DNA of 23,638 nucleotides from Chrysochromulina parva (GCA_002887195.1 PJAB01000571.1:1-23638), one strand, 5' to 3'; shown: positions 7,151 through 16,282, counted from the first letter of the stretch. Notes: generated by a model not told the origin, from the sequence alone. Translations and numbers: made by a program.

Positions 7151-8656
7151 ATGCCACCTCGCATGCAGTTCTCGGCCCGTGGCTCGCCGCGGTACCCTAA
7201 CCACAAGCCTTTCGTCGAAGCCGTCGGCGGCGTGCTCCCGGGCTACGCGGGCCACCTTCCAGGTGCCATCAACACGTCGGGCGAGTCTACGTATGTCGGC
7301 GTGCCGCAGACCTTGGAGCCCGGGCTGGCACCCGGCCAGGGCACGCTGAACACGCTCCAACATCGCGGCACCACCGCGTGGCAGGAGATTGGCGAGCCGT
7401 ACAAGCCCGCCGCCAGAGCGGACCTCACGGACCAGTTCAAAGGCCGCGTCGGCGGCGTCAAGGTCGGCTACGGCGGACACGTGCCTGGCGCGCAGGCGCA
7501 CTACGGCTCAATGCACCAGGGCGGCGTGCCGTTGCACGACTACGCATACACGCCGAGCCAGCCCTCGCCGCCGCACACGCCGAACGCCGCCGAGCTCCGC
7601 CGGCACACGTTCGTGAACGCGCGAGAGCTCGCTCAGTCGGACGGCACGCGCCGCCAGTACAACAGCGTGGACAATGCGTCGCGCAGCGCACCCTTTGGCG
7701 TGGACGAGCATGTATACTACGCCACCGAGTCCTCGCGCATGGGGGCACGCTCGCAGGTCGGCGCGTCGGACGGCAGCAGGCCTGGCACGCCGCCGCGCGA
7801 GCCGCGCGCTTTCGAGGCGACGGCAGTGTACGACCGCGACGTGCATCACGGCTCGGCCGTGCGCGACATGGAGAAGTTTGAGGTCCTGAAGCACGCGAGC
7901 GTGCCCACGCCGGCGTACAAGTCCGTCACCGGTCAGCCGCTCGCGCCCTTTACGTTTGGCCAAGGCCAGCTCGACCCGCCGATCTCCTCTCACGAACGCT
8001 GGGCTCCTCGCGCGAGCGAGCCGGTCGAGTACCCGCACACGTACGAGCTGCCGACGACGCCCTCGCCGCATGAGCGCTACAAGCCAGCCTCGTACGAGCA
8101 GGCGTGGGCTTCGGGCGTCCAGCCCTCGTACTCGTCGCCGCCGTCGTCGTACTCGTCGTCTCGGCATGCCGGTGTCCAGCAAGGCATGTCGGAGCAGCAG
8201 GCGCGATCGGGCAGCCGCCCATCCATGTACGAGGCACGCCAGAGCTATGGCAGCAGCGGCAGCGACAGCGGCTACGGGTCACCGGCCACTCCGCCGGCCG
8301 AGGGCAAATACCGGTCGCGCTTCGGCGACACGACGCCGCCCGGCTCACGGAGGGAGTTCGAGCAGCTCCGCGATGAGCGCTCATACGAGTTCCGCACGCC
8401 GCCTGACTCCATGCGCCCCTCGTATGACAAGACGGCGCCGTCTGAGAAGGTCGAGGACTTCCGCAGAGCAGTCGGCGGCGTCATCCCCGGCTACAAGGGC
8501 TTCATCCCTCAAACGCCGGCCAATGTGGGCAAGTCCGACTTCGGCACGCACGACGTGGCTGGCTATCAGCAGATGCAGCACATGCGCGGCCACGGCTACC
8601 AGGGCTATTCCGACCTGGGCGCGGGCATCTCGCGCCGCAGCTCGCGGGCCGCGTGA
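7151..8656 (+). CDS. CIMIP2/FAM166-like ciliary microtubule inner protein
   Basis: A 501-residue intronless protein from ATG 7151. Its hallmark is a thrice-repeated Gly/Tyr/Pro motif: GGVLPGYAGHLPGA (26-39), GGVKVGYGGHVPGA (101-114) and VGGVIPGYKGFIP (441-453). PGYxGxxPG motifs of this sort mark the CIMIP2 (FAM166, formerly UPF0605) family. Those proteins lie inside axonemal doublet microtubules, threading along the lumen with little globular fold. The rest is Ser/Pro/Tyr/Arg rich (for example PSYSSPPSSYSSSRH, SYGSSGSDSGYGSP) and probably extended. The protein is longer than animal CIMIP2 members because of the ~300-residue middle. Motifs at both ends fit a filament that repeats along the doublet. 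Function is inferred from motifs only. Confidence 0.68.
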   Translation: MPPRMQFSARGSPRYPNHKPFVEAVGGVLPGYAGHLPGAINTSGESTYVGVPQTLEPGLAPGQGTLNTLQHRGTTAWQEIGEPYKPAARADLTDQFKGRVGGVKVGYGGHVPGAQAHYGSMHQGGVPLHDYAYTPSQPSPPHTPNAAELRRHTFVNARELAQSDGTRRQYNSVDNASRSAPFGVDEHVYYATESSRMGARSQVGASDGSRPGTPPREPRAFEATAVYDRDVHHGSAVRDMEKFEVLKHASVPTPAYKSVTGQPLAPFTFGQGQLDPPISSHERWAPRASEPVEYPHTYELPTTPSPHERYKPASYEQAWASGVQPSYSSPPSSYSSSRHAGVQQGMSEQQARSGSRPSMYEARQSYGSSGSDSGYGSPATPPAEGKYRSRFGDTTPPGSRREFEQLRDERSYEFRTPPDSMRPSYDKTAPSEKVEDFRRAVGGVIPGYKGFIPQTPANVGKSDFGTHDVAGYQQMQHMRGHGYQGYSDLGAGISRRSSRAA

Positions 8657-8657
8657 G

Positions 8658-8674
8658 GGGACCGTGCGGGTCCC
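8658..8674 (+). other. Hairpin immediately after the CIMIP2-like stop codon
   Basis: GGGACC and GGTCCC form a perfect 6-bp stem around a 5-base GTGCG loop, starting two bases after the stop codon. It lacks the pattern of a histone 3' stem-loop. It may be chance in GC-rich DNA. Confidence 0.3.
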
Positions 8675-9540
8675 ACTGACCACAGATGGGCGTGACACAC
8701 GGTGTGGCCGAGGCGGACACAGGCTCGCTCTTTGCCGCACGAAATGTGACGAGGATCCGAATGCGACGACGCTGGCGGCTTCGAGGAGGCTGGCGACATC
8801 CCATCGAGACGGGCACCTGGCAAGCGCGCGAGCACGGGCGGCCAGTGCGTATGTGGCGTGCAGGGTTGCCCGGAGCGGCTGGCCGTGACGTGTGACGGAC
8901 GAGAGTGAGAGTGTGCAAGCGAAACCGCGCCGTCCTCACATCACAGCAATTGGGACACACGGGGGAAATCAAGGATATGTCCATGTGCCGTCATGAAAAG
9001 TGTGCTTTCAGACGCCATAGAGAATGATTTCGTGGACGCTGTGAAAGATTAATCTTCAAGATCAAACTTGTTGTGGACCGGGAGAGTGGACTGTCACACG
9101 GCGTTCGGTCCGCGATAACGAAACACATGATTCGAGCATTCGACACCGCGCGATCGTGCGTGATCTCGCTTCTCGGGCGAGATCATCTCCCGGGACTGGA
9201 GATCATCTCAAGCACGCGCGCGGCAGGCGCCCCAGGCTGGGGCCGGCACAAAGTCAGCCGCGGCCGATACAGCATACACACGACACCGTAACCCGGCGGG
9301 GTCGCGCACACGTACCTCGATCCTCGCGCGCCCCGGTGGATCCGCGAATCCCAATCCGTATCCGCGTCCGCGCCGCGCCGGGCAGGCCAATTGGGGCACA
9401 GGCGCGGCCGGTCCTCTCGGTTCTCGGATACTATGGGAAAAATCTGTAATCTCTCTATCCCCGGGCGTCAGAGTATCATGCACCATTTCAACTATTACCA
9501 TCTAAAGACAAATGCTATGATGAGCCATGAACTCTTGACG
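8675..9540. other. Long spacer with AT-richer segment and dyad repeats
   Basis: No convincing gene. The segment 8985-9070 is clearly more AT-rich than the surroundings. GAGATCATCTC, itself a palindrome around one base, occurs twice 20 bases apart at 9179-9189 and 9199-9209. A minus-strand frame at 9208-9501 has shadow-like composition. Confidence 0.4.
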
Positions 9541-9867
9541 TCACAACATATCGAAGAAATTGTGTCGCATGATCTTGAGGTGCGACGAGTCCCCAAAAAT
9601 ACGAACGTGCAAGCCATCACGATCGAACTCAAGATCGGACTCTTGGATGAGGCTCTCAACCGTCACGAGCACCACCTCAATATCGAGCAGCTTGTAGCTC
9701 CGCTGCTGCTGATCTGCAAGGTCGATTTAAAGAAGTTGCGTCACACCTTGAGAATGTTCGGCGCCTTCGGTGCTGATGAAAAGCTTGATGCACCAGAGCA
9801 GCCAGGACGGCCGATCACCCAACTCCTTGTAGCTGCCAAAGACAGCGTTCAGATGCTCAAGCTGCAT
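9541..9867 (-). CDS. Candidate short gene, unrecognised, with a possible 33-bp intron
   Basis: From ATG 9867 the minus strand reads MQLEHLNAVFGSYKELGDRP and on through WLLWCIKLF, but meets TAA at 9729-9727. Removing a 33-base GT-AG segment (9746-9714; AAG|GTGTGA ... TTGCAG|AT) restores frame and gives 97 residues ending at the TGA 9543-9541. The composition (Leu, Asp, Glu, Trp, with third codon position more GC-rich than first) looks more coding than the plus strand. The plus frame 9433-9900 is fully open but pairs codon-for-codon, as antisense shadows do elsewhere in this window. The frame is the same as the LYR gene ending 28 bases upstream, so it could also be a decayed extension or a fragment of a spliced gene. 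No family recognised. Confidence 0.3.
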
Positions 9868-9894
9868 GCGATTGGCAAACTTTGTGCGACATCA

Positions 9895-10278
9895 TCATGA
9901 GCTCTTGGTCTCGCTCGGCTTTGCTCCCCGCCGCCTCTTGTCAACGGCCTTAGTCGTCTGCTCGTGGATGACGTAGTTCTGCAGGCCGATGATCGCGAGC
10001 ATTTTCAACCGGTCGATCTCCTTGGGGTCCTCAACGTGTATCTGCGCCCTGAACTGGCTCCTGATCATCTGCCGCATGGCGTCGCCCTTGGCACTCGCCG
10101 CGGCTATGTGGTACGTGAGGCGCATGCAATCGCGGTAAAGTTTGAGCGTGGGGATGTCGGTGGGTTTGGCCACCGCACCGAGACCGCCCGGACCCACCGC
10201 AGAGCGGGTGCAGAGCGGGCGCGCCGAGCGTGGAGGCGAGAGCACGAGCGAGCGTGCCACCGCCGCGACGGTCTTCAT
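9895..10278 (-). CDS. Mitochondrial LYR-motif (Complex1_LYR) protein
   Basis: A 127-residue protein from ATG 10278; the frame upstream has only a TTG. The N-terminus (MKTVAAVARSLVLSPPRSAR, continuing PLCTRS) is a textbook mitochondrial presequence: Arg/Ser/Ala rich with no acidic residues. The LYR motif is at 47-49 (PTLKLYRDCMRL), followed by Arg-rich helices and the conserved downstream Phe (RSQFRAQ, F76). Helix 3 follows (EIDRLKMLAIIGLQNYVIHE). LYR proteins bind acyl carrier protein and serve as small subunits or assembly factors for respiratory complexes or Fe-S cluster machinery. I cannot tell which LYRM orthologue this is. The basic tail (KRRRGAKPSETKSS) is unremarkable. It is divergent from the MYB gene across a ~620-base spacer. 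Confidence 0.85.
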   Translation of the reverse strand: MKTVAAVARSLVLSPPRSARPLCTRSAVGPGGLGAVAKPTDIPTLKLYRDCMRLTYHIAAASAKGDAMRQMIRSQFRAQIHVEDPKEIDRLKMLAIIGLQNYVIHEQTTKAVDKRRRGAKPSETKSS

Positions 10279-10902
10279 AAAAAGTTGCTCCGTGGCAGAA
10301 CTAAGGGCCCAGAGGGCGCCAAGTTCCAAAGTCGGAAACTAAATTGCACACGCACCTGATTGATGACGGAAGTTGTGTCGTCGCCTGGTCGTCCGCCAAA
10401 ATTTTGTTCTGTGTGGAATGGCGCGAATTCTTTCCCGCGAAGTGATCCCGCCAAAAAGGGCTACCGGTCAAAGCGCCAAGTCCACACTCGAAGTCGGCAA
10501 AGCGCCCAAGACCGTGGCGCCAAGTCGTCGGCGCGAACATGCGCCGGAGCGCTCGAAACCAACAGGCAGCCATGGATGCGCCAGACTCCGAGTCGGCGAC
10601 CGAGTCGCCGCACACGATCATGTACGCCGCCGTGCCCAGCGTCCCGCTCGAGCGACCCTCTGCTGCCTCCACATTGCTGCGTCTGGCCTGCCTTTCCTCA
10701 AAGGCCCGAATACGCTCACCGCGTTTGCCCCGACCGCGCCGCGCTCGACGTCCAGGGCGCCAAACTTTTTGTCCGGTGCTTTCGACGATCAGCCGTCCCC
10801 GTATGTGCCCCCTCTCGAACCTTGATTTCGCCCGCCCAGCCCTATCCCATGCATTGGCATCGGTGCCGATGACGCGTCCGCGCCTCACCTGGCCTATTCA
10901 AA
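10279..10902. promoter_or_regulatory. Divergent LYR/MYB promoter region with E2F-like site cluster
   Basis: Strict TTTSSCGS-type E2F sites (either strand) occur as CCGCCAAA at 10394-10401, TTTCCCGC at 10431-10438, CCGCCAAA at 10449-10456 and GCGCCAAA at 10757-10764. Looser matches are GGCGCCAAG at 10315 and 10516, GGCGCGAA at 10420 and 10530, and GCGCCAAG at 10473. E2F/DP binding and cell-cycle control are inferred. No TATA box is obvious. The minus-strand frame across 10301-10888 starts at GTG and is treated as a shadow. Confidence 0.45.
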
Positions 10903-13900
10903 ATGTTGTCCAGGATCGGAACGACCAAGCTCGACACGTTGACCAAGCCCTCCCGGAACGGCCTGAAGCGTTCACTGCCCAGCCAGTCGGCCGATCTGAC
11001 CCTCCAAGCTGGCTCGGAGCTCCAAAGTGTGCGTGAGGCCAACCAGCCCAAGCAACCCAAGCAGCAGCGCAAGCCTCGCGACCGCAAGCAGGCAGGCAAG
11101 AGTGACCCCGGCGAGCCCGACGACGACGCGCTCGTGATCCCGGCCGCTGCCTCGGCCCCGACTGGTTCCGCTGGCCTGCCGACCGCCGCCACCACTCCGC
11201 ATCCCGCCGCGGGCGCGGCTGACCTCGAGATGGCCGTGGCGGCGATGAGCGACGCCAACGCGGCGGGCCTCATCGGCGGGGGCGATGAGGACGGGCTGAA
11301 GACGGACAACATCGAGGGGCGCAAGGGCGCGTGGGATGTCGAGGAGGACGCCATGCTCATCTCGCTCGTGCAGGAGCTGGGTGCGAAGCGATGGTCCCTC
11401 ATCGCCGCGCGCATGCCCGGACGCATTGGCAAGCAGGTGCGTGCGGACTTTCGTGCCCGTTGCTATGAGGCGGTTCCGAGCCCGCGAGCGCTCGTGGCAT
11501 TCGGCTTGATCCCCTTGAGGCCTCGTGACCTGACGGTCCACCGCCTCTCACCTCCTCGTCCCCTCCTTTCCCCCCTCACCCCCCTCTTGTCACGACCCGC
11601 TTCGCAGTGCCGCGAGCGCTGGCACAACCACCTCAACCCCTCGATCTGCAAGGAGGCGTGGTCGGCGGAGGAGGATGAGATCATTCTGCGCGCGCACCGC
11701 CTCCTCGGCAACCGCTGGGCCGAGATTGCCAAGCTCCTGCCCGGGCGAACTGACAATTCGATCAAGGTGCGTTGGCCAATTTGGTTTTTTGAGTTCCCCC
11801 CACCTCGGTGGCGCTGCACGCCATGGCTGCACGCCATGGCTCGGCACCATTCGTCGCGCGCGCGCGCGCCTGGTGGCCTGTTCGCATGGGCCTCTTACCT
11901 TGCCCCCCTCCTGGCCGCCCTCCGGCCCTTGCGCCCCCACCGGATCCTCTCCCCCCTCGCCGACGACCTCAACCCCTCCGTCCCGGTCTCACCTCGCACA
12001 ACCTCCTCGCTTGCCGTGGCAGAACCATTGGAACTCGTCGGTGAAGCGCAAGGCGGAGGCGCGCGGGCATGCCGATGGGCCCGCGTCTCACGAGAGCCTC
12101 ATGAGCCTCGGAGTGGGCGCTGACTGCAGCGCGGATGATCAGCACCTGCTCGATGTGCTTCGAGGGCTGCCCGCAAAGTCCTTCTCGGCGGGTCTGCTCG
12201 TGTCGCCCCTGAAGCTCGGCGAGCACGCCGACTCGCGCAAGGCGGCGCGGCGCTCCGCCGAACCCGAGGGGAGCGCTCGCCTCTTTGTAGCCCGAGGGGA
12301 GCGCTCCCCCGAAGGGAGCCCGGGAGGCCTCTTCCTAGAGTACGACGCCGCGAGCGCGAGTCTGGACGACGAGCTGCTCCAGCAACTGCTCGACAAGAGC
12401 CAGAGCGGCGCGACGGCCGATCGATCGCGGCCGGCCAGTATGGGCACCGATCCGTCCAAGACGCTGCAGCGTGCCTTCGAGTCCGCGTGCGCCTCGCCGC
12501 CCACCCCCACCTCCGGCCCGCGCCCCGCCGTCGGCCGCTCGCCCCTCGGGGGCAGCGGCCTGGTGCCTAGGAGCCCTCGCTCGCGCTACGTGGACGCGGA
12601 CTCACTCGCGGCAGAGATGCTCATGTCGCCCACCTCGGAGCAATTGGCAAGCGCCATCATGGCGAGCGCCATGGGCGGCCTCGGCCTCTCGCCCCATTAT
12701 TCCGTGCGCGGCACGCGCTCCGCGGGCGCGAGCGGCGCGGGCGCGGGCGCGAGCACCTCGCGCGAGTCGACCGACGGGGGCGCCGGAATGGGCGCCGACC
12801 GCGCAGACGGTACTGTGGCGCCCTCCTCGCCGCTCGCGAGCCGCCGTCGCACGAGCATCAGCGTCCTCCGAAGCATGGTGTGCTCACCCGCGGCTGACGC
12901 GCTCCTGGAGCTGGCGTGCTCCCCCGACCGCGTGGGCGCCTCGGCCTTTGCATCGGCGCTCCGGACCTCGGAGCTCGCCAGCGCGCCCAAAGGCAGCGGC
13001 GGCAGGGGCGGCTCGCTCCTCGACGGCATGCGCCTAGGCAGCGACGATTCCGGCGTCGAGCGCTCCGTGTCGCGCCGCATGAGCGGCCGCATGAGTGACC
13101 TCGCCATGGGCAGCTTCGCCCCAAAACGGTCGCGCACCGATGACAGCTCGCGCCTTCACAGCGGCGACGAGGCGGACTCGCGCTCGCCCAACGTGGCGCC
13201 CAACGTGGACTCTCGCTCGCCGCGCGGCGGGCACCCGGGTAGCGCAAGCGGTGGCTCGCGCGCCAACGCCGCCTCTCTGCTCGCTGCTCGCGATGCAAAC
13301 CATCGCCAGCTCAAGGCGGCGGCCGCCGCGGCCGCCGCAGCGGCCGCCGTCACGGCCGCGGTCGACGGGCGCGACGGCGGCTTCTATGCGAAGACGTCGC
13401 CGGTGGGCTCGCTGCCGCGGCCGAGCGATGCGTCGCCCACCTCTCGCGTGCTCCTCCTCTCGCCGGGCGGCTTCTGTGCCAAGACGCCCACACCCTCCGG
13501 GACCACCGTCCCCACCAAGCTGTTCGCGGATACGGCTGCGCAGGCGCTCGCGGTGCAGGCAGCAGCGCAGGCGGCGGCGGCGGCTGTAGCAGGGGGCGCT
13601 GCGGCGCAGGCTTCGATGATGGCGGCGGGTGCGGCAGCAGCCGCGGCAGCAGCCGCGGCAGCGGCCGCCGCGGCGGCCGCAGCGGACGCGCGCGGACTCA
13701 AGCTGATCAAGCTGGGCGAGGGCGCGGGCGCTCCGGGCGCCCCGGCGGTCGTCACCTCGCTAGCGTCTCACGTGACCCCAGTAGGCAAGGAGGGCGAGGA
13801 CGGCGAGGGCGAGCTGCCCGGCAGTCCGCCGTCGCCGCCGCCCGTGCCGCCGCCGCTCACCATCGAGCAGCAGCTGCATGCCATCAACCGCAAGATCAAC

Positions 13901-14533
13901 GTCGTCCCTCTGCCGGGCGAGCTCGCACGGCGCCAACGCGCAGCCGCCGCCATAGCAGCTGAGCGCGAAGCAGCTGAGAGGGAGGCGGAAGGCTCAGCCG
14001 ATTCCGACCCTGGCACGAGCACGAAGCCGCGCGGCACTGCCGCTCGAGGGGCCCAGGCCGGCCGCGGGCGTGGGCGTGGGCGCGGCACGCGCGGCGGCAG
14101 CGGCCTGCTCAACTCCTCTTCGGCGGCGGCGCTGCTGCTCGGCAAACGGCCTGAACGCGAAGGCGACGAGTCGCACTTTGACGAGGGACAGCTGTCCGAG
14201 CTCTTTAGCTGGGACGGGCTCTCGAGTGATGATCCTCTCGGGCTCCTGTACCTAGAGCCCGGCGCCATTGTGGGCCATCCTGAGGGCGGCATGCGGCGCA
14301 TCGCATCGCCCAATAGCTCCGCCGCGGTTGTCGCTGCGTCCGCGTCCGCCGCACGAGCCCGCCCGCCTGCCTCGCCGCGCGCTGCGGCTGTGGCCCGGCT
14401 TGGGGAGCTTGCGATGCTCTGCGGCGAGGATCCGGACGACCTGCTTGCCGAGGGCAACGCCTCTTCGAACACGGCGCGCGCGACGACGACGCCGCAGGCA
14501 GCTGCGACAGGCACTGGCTCGGCGGGCGCGTGA
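10903..14533 (+). CDS. R2R3 MYB transcription factor (c-Myb/3R-Myb type), three exons
   Basis: Exons 10903-11436, 11608-11766 and 12023-14533, all phase 0, give 1,067 residues. R2 (~141-192) and R3 (~193-243) are close to animal c-Myb and plant 3R-MYB repeats: W144, W164, W183 in R2, and W196, W215, W234 in R3. The blocks [36 protein letters not shown] and [10 protein letters not shown] are visible. No R1 repeat is seen; residues 1-138 are basic, then Ala/Asp rich. The ~820-residue C-terminus is disordered with several poly-Ala runs, Ser/Arg patches and two GGFxAKTxP motifs (after ~630). A helical segment ([20 protein letters not shown]) and an [12 protein letters not shown] box follow. Nuclear DNA binding to AACNG-type sites is established for the family; targets here are unknown. 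The upstream E2F-like sites suggest cell-cycle expression. The start is the first ATG after an in-frame stop at 10870. Confidence 0.92.
11437..11607 (+). other. Intron 1 of the MYB gene (171 bp, stop-free, 3n)
   Basis: Donor CAG|GTGCGT, acceptor TTCGCAG|TGC. It splits R2 between KQ and CRERW. Its length is a multiple of three and it has no in-frame stop, so retention would insert 57 residues into the DNA-recognition helix of R2. Confidence 0.9.
11767..12022 (+). other. Intron 2 of the MYB gene (256 bp)
   Basis: Donor AAG|GTGCGT, acceptor CCGTGGCAG|AAC. It splits R3 between DNSIK and NHWNSS. Retention would shift frame after the intron and end at the TGA 12121-12123. A run of CG repeats lies at about 11856-11869. 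Confidence 0.9.
13313..13351 (+). repeat. Poly-Ala-coding GCN tract in the MYB gene
   Basis: GCG/GCC/GCA triplets coding an Ala run ([14 protein letters not shown]). Mixed codons argue for selection on the peptide or an old expansion rather than a fresh microsatellite. Confidence 0.85.
13550..13684 (+). repeat. Long poly-Ala-coding GCN region in the MYB gene
   Basis: Two Ala/Gln-rich blocks separated by [11 protein letters not shown], the second an Ala run of about 20 residues. Mixed GCA/GCC/GCG codons are used. Such regions in transcription factors can act as repression or flexible segments. Confidence 0.85.
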
Positions 14534-15255
14534 GCAGCGTGCGGCGCGGCGACACGTCGAGAACGCACGATCGCAGCGATACACGCGTGCGGGCGTGCGC
14601 CACTCCTGAGTCACTCACGAGTCAGGATGGAAGCACGATACATTCGCACCTATGACCATGACAACAGCGGGCGACGACGAGAGGAAACTCGTGGGCAGGG
14701 CAGGCGCGTGGCCGCATGGCGGCGTGTTCTCCGTGCGTCAACAGGAGCGTGCAGCGGGGGGGCAGGACGAATCGAGAGGCCGAGACGGGCACACGTCGCG
14801 ACAGCATGGGAGGCGTCCGGGTGAGACGTTGTCGGTGGCGCTCGCCAGGGCGCGCGGGGGGTGGACGGGAACCGAGGGGTGGGACCGCACTGTGTGGGAT
14901 TCAGGGCAGGGAAGTCACCGGGAGGCATCTCAAGCACCACCGCGCCGGAAGGGGGTGGGCTGTGCGCTTCAAAGGTTGGTGCGCACCTACGAGTAGTGCA
15001 CACCTCCGGCACTCTGCCGTGCATATCTCGGTACACCCCCGCCTGCTGAGTGGTCGGTGTGTCGACACGAATAGGACAATTCTGTCGGACCGACCCCAGG
15101 CCAGCACCCACGCGCAGTTTACACATTATGCGCGTGACTGCTTTTGGGCACTCTCGTCTGCTGAGGCGTGAGGGGAGGTGATGTGCCGTTAAACACACGA
15201 CACCGCACCGACCGCAGTCCCGGCACCGACAGCGCGCACGTCAGCAGCCGCCGAG
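14534..15255. other. Convergent 3' spacer, no gene seen
   Basis: About 720 bases between the MYB stop (+) and the ketopantoate reductase stop (-). Frames on both strands are Arg/Pro/His-rich shadows without recognisable domains. TGAGTCA and GAGTCA half-sites occur at 14606-14624. Nothing else stands out. Confidence 0.5.
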
Positions 15256-16194
15256 TCACGGCACCATTCGCGCTCGCACGGCCTCCGACAGCCGAGCGTT
15301 CGCCTCGCAGACCTGCAGGCCGAGTTGCGCAGCTCGACGCACGACCCACCCGTTGAGCTCCTCGATCTCGGTACGCCTGCCCGCGCGCACGTCCATGCAC
15401 ATCGATGAGTAGTTCTGAGCGTTGTCGCGAGCACACGCATGCACGAAGCCCAGGAGCTCGTCGGCCGATGGCGCACGGCCCTCAGTCATCGCTGAGGCGA
15501 GCAGCGCCAGCTCGTCGCACACAGCTCGCGCGGTGGCGATGCCCTCCGGTCTGGCGAGTACCACGCCATTCTGGACGTCCCATAATGCGGTGAGGGGATT
15601 GAGAACTGCATTCGCGGCGAGCTTCAGCCAGAGCCGCCGCTCCGTTTGCTCGCGCGTCTCCACGATGGCAGCGCCGAGCGTTCCGCCGCCAGCGATGAGC
15701 GCGAGCTCCTCGGAGATCGGCTGCCCACGCGCCAAGCACCCCAACCAAGTACTGCCAAGGCCAGCGTGATGGACGTCGCGGCGCGCTCGTGACCATGCAC
15801 CGTGCGTCGTCGTTGCTATCAAAGGAGAATCCACGCTGTCGGCGATGGCCTCCGACACAGCCAATGCACCGTTGCACAAGAGGATGATGGTCGCGTCCGC
15901 GGCAAGCCGTGGCTTGACTTCGCGGATGGCGTCGGCGACGGAAAATGCCTTCACCGAAATGATCAGCGTTTGGAATTCTGTGTCGGCATTGTCTACGGCC
16001 TCGCACGCTACAAAATCATGGCGTGCTTCTTCGTCCGAAGCATTGGCCTCAGTAACGCGCACAGCACATCGTCGCCCTGATGATGCAGCATCGGCTGCCC
16101 GCAGCAGCAGGGTGGGCTCTGCCTTGCGCAGTCCGTACGCCCAGAGAGTGCCGAGCGCGCCTGATCCGAGGATGTGGATTTTGCGTTTTGCCAT
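15256..16194 (-). CDS. panE: Ketopantoate reductase family protein (ApbA/PanE, 2-dehydropantoate 2-reductase)
   Basis: A 312-residue intronless protein from ATG 16194. The N-terminus carries the NAD(P)H-binding Rossmann motif HILGSGALGTLWA (GxGxxG at 10-15). The catalytic region is conserved: WLKLAANAVLNPLTAL gives Lys191 with Asn195 and Asn199. NYSSMCMDVRAGRRTEIEEL holds the Ser-Ser-Met motif and Glu276, matching the K176, N180, N184, S244 and E256 region of E. coli PanE. The reaction is NADPH-dependent reduction of 2-dehydropantoate to pantoate for vitamin B5 and CoA synthesis; length matches (E. coli 303). No targeting peptide is apparent. The family includes paralogues of other substrate range, so pantoate synthesis is likely but not proven. 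The 5' flank is a TGCG-type tetranucleotide repeat starting about 20 bases upstream of the ATG. Confidence 0.88.
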   Translation of the reverse strand: MAKRKIHILGSGALGTLWAYGLRKAEPTLLLRAADAASSGRRCAVRVTEANASDEEARHDFVACEAVDNADTEFQTLIISVKAFSVADAIREVKPRLAADATIILLCNGALAVSEAIADSVDSPLIATTTHGAWSRARRDVHHAGLGSTWLGCLARGQPISEELALIAGGGTLGAAIVETREQTERRLWLKLAANAVLNPLTALWDVQNGVVLARPEGIATARAVCDELALLASAMTEGRAPSADELLGFVHACARDNAQNYSSMCMDVRAGRRTEIEELNGWVVRRAAQLGLQVCEANARLSEAVRARMVP

Positions 16195-16212
16195 GCGATA
16201 GACCGTGAAGCG

Positions 16213-16215
16213 ACA

Positions 16216-16279
<64 letters not shown>

Positions 16280-16282
16280 CAC
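16213..16282. repeat. (CACG)n/(CGTG)n microsatellite
   Basis: About 17 tetranucleotide CACG units with one CGCG interruption, just upstream of the ketopantoate reductase ATG, in its likely 5' UTR or promoter. Alternating purine-pyrimidine sequence of this kind can adopt Z-DNA. Confidence 0.95.

Noticed and set aside
10301..10888. Minus-strand frame of 195 codons in the LYR/MYB spacer
   Set aside because: It begins at GTG, has no recognisable domain and overlaps the likely bidirectional promoter and LYR start.
14650..15198. Minus-strand 182-codon frame between MYB and ketopantoate reductase
   Set aside because: It is Arg/Pro/His rich without domains, in a convergent 3' region where UTRs are expected.
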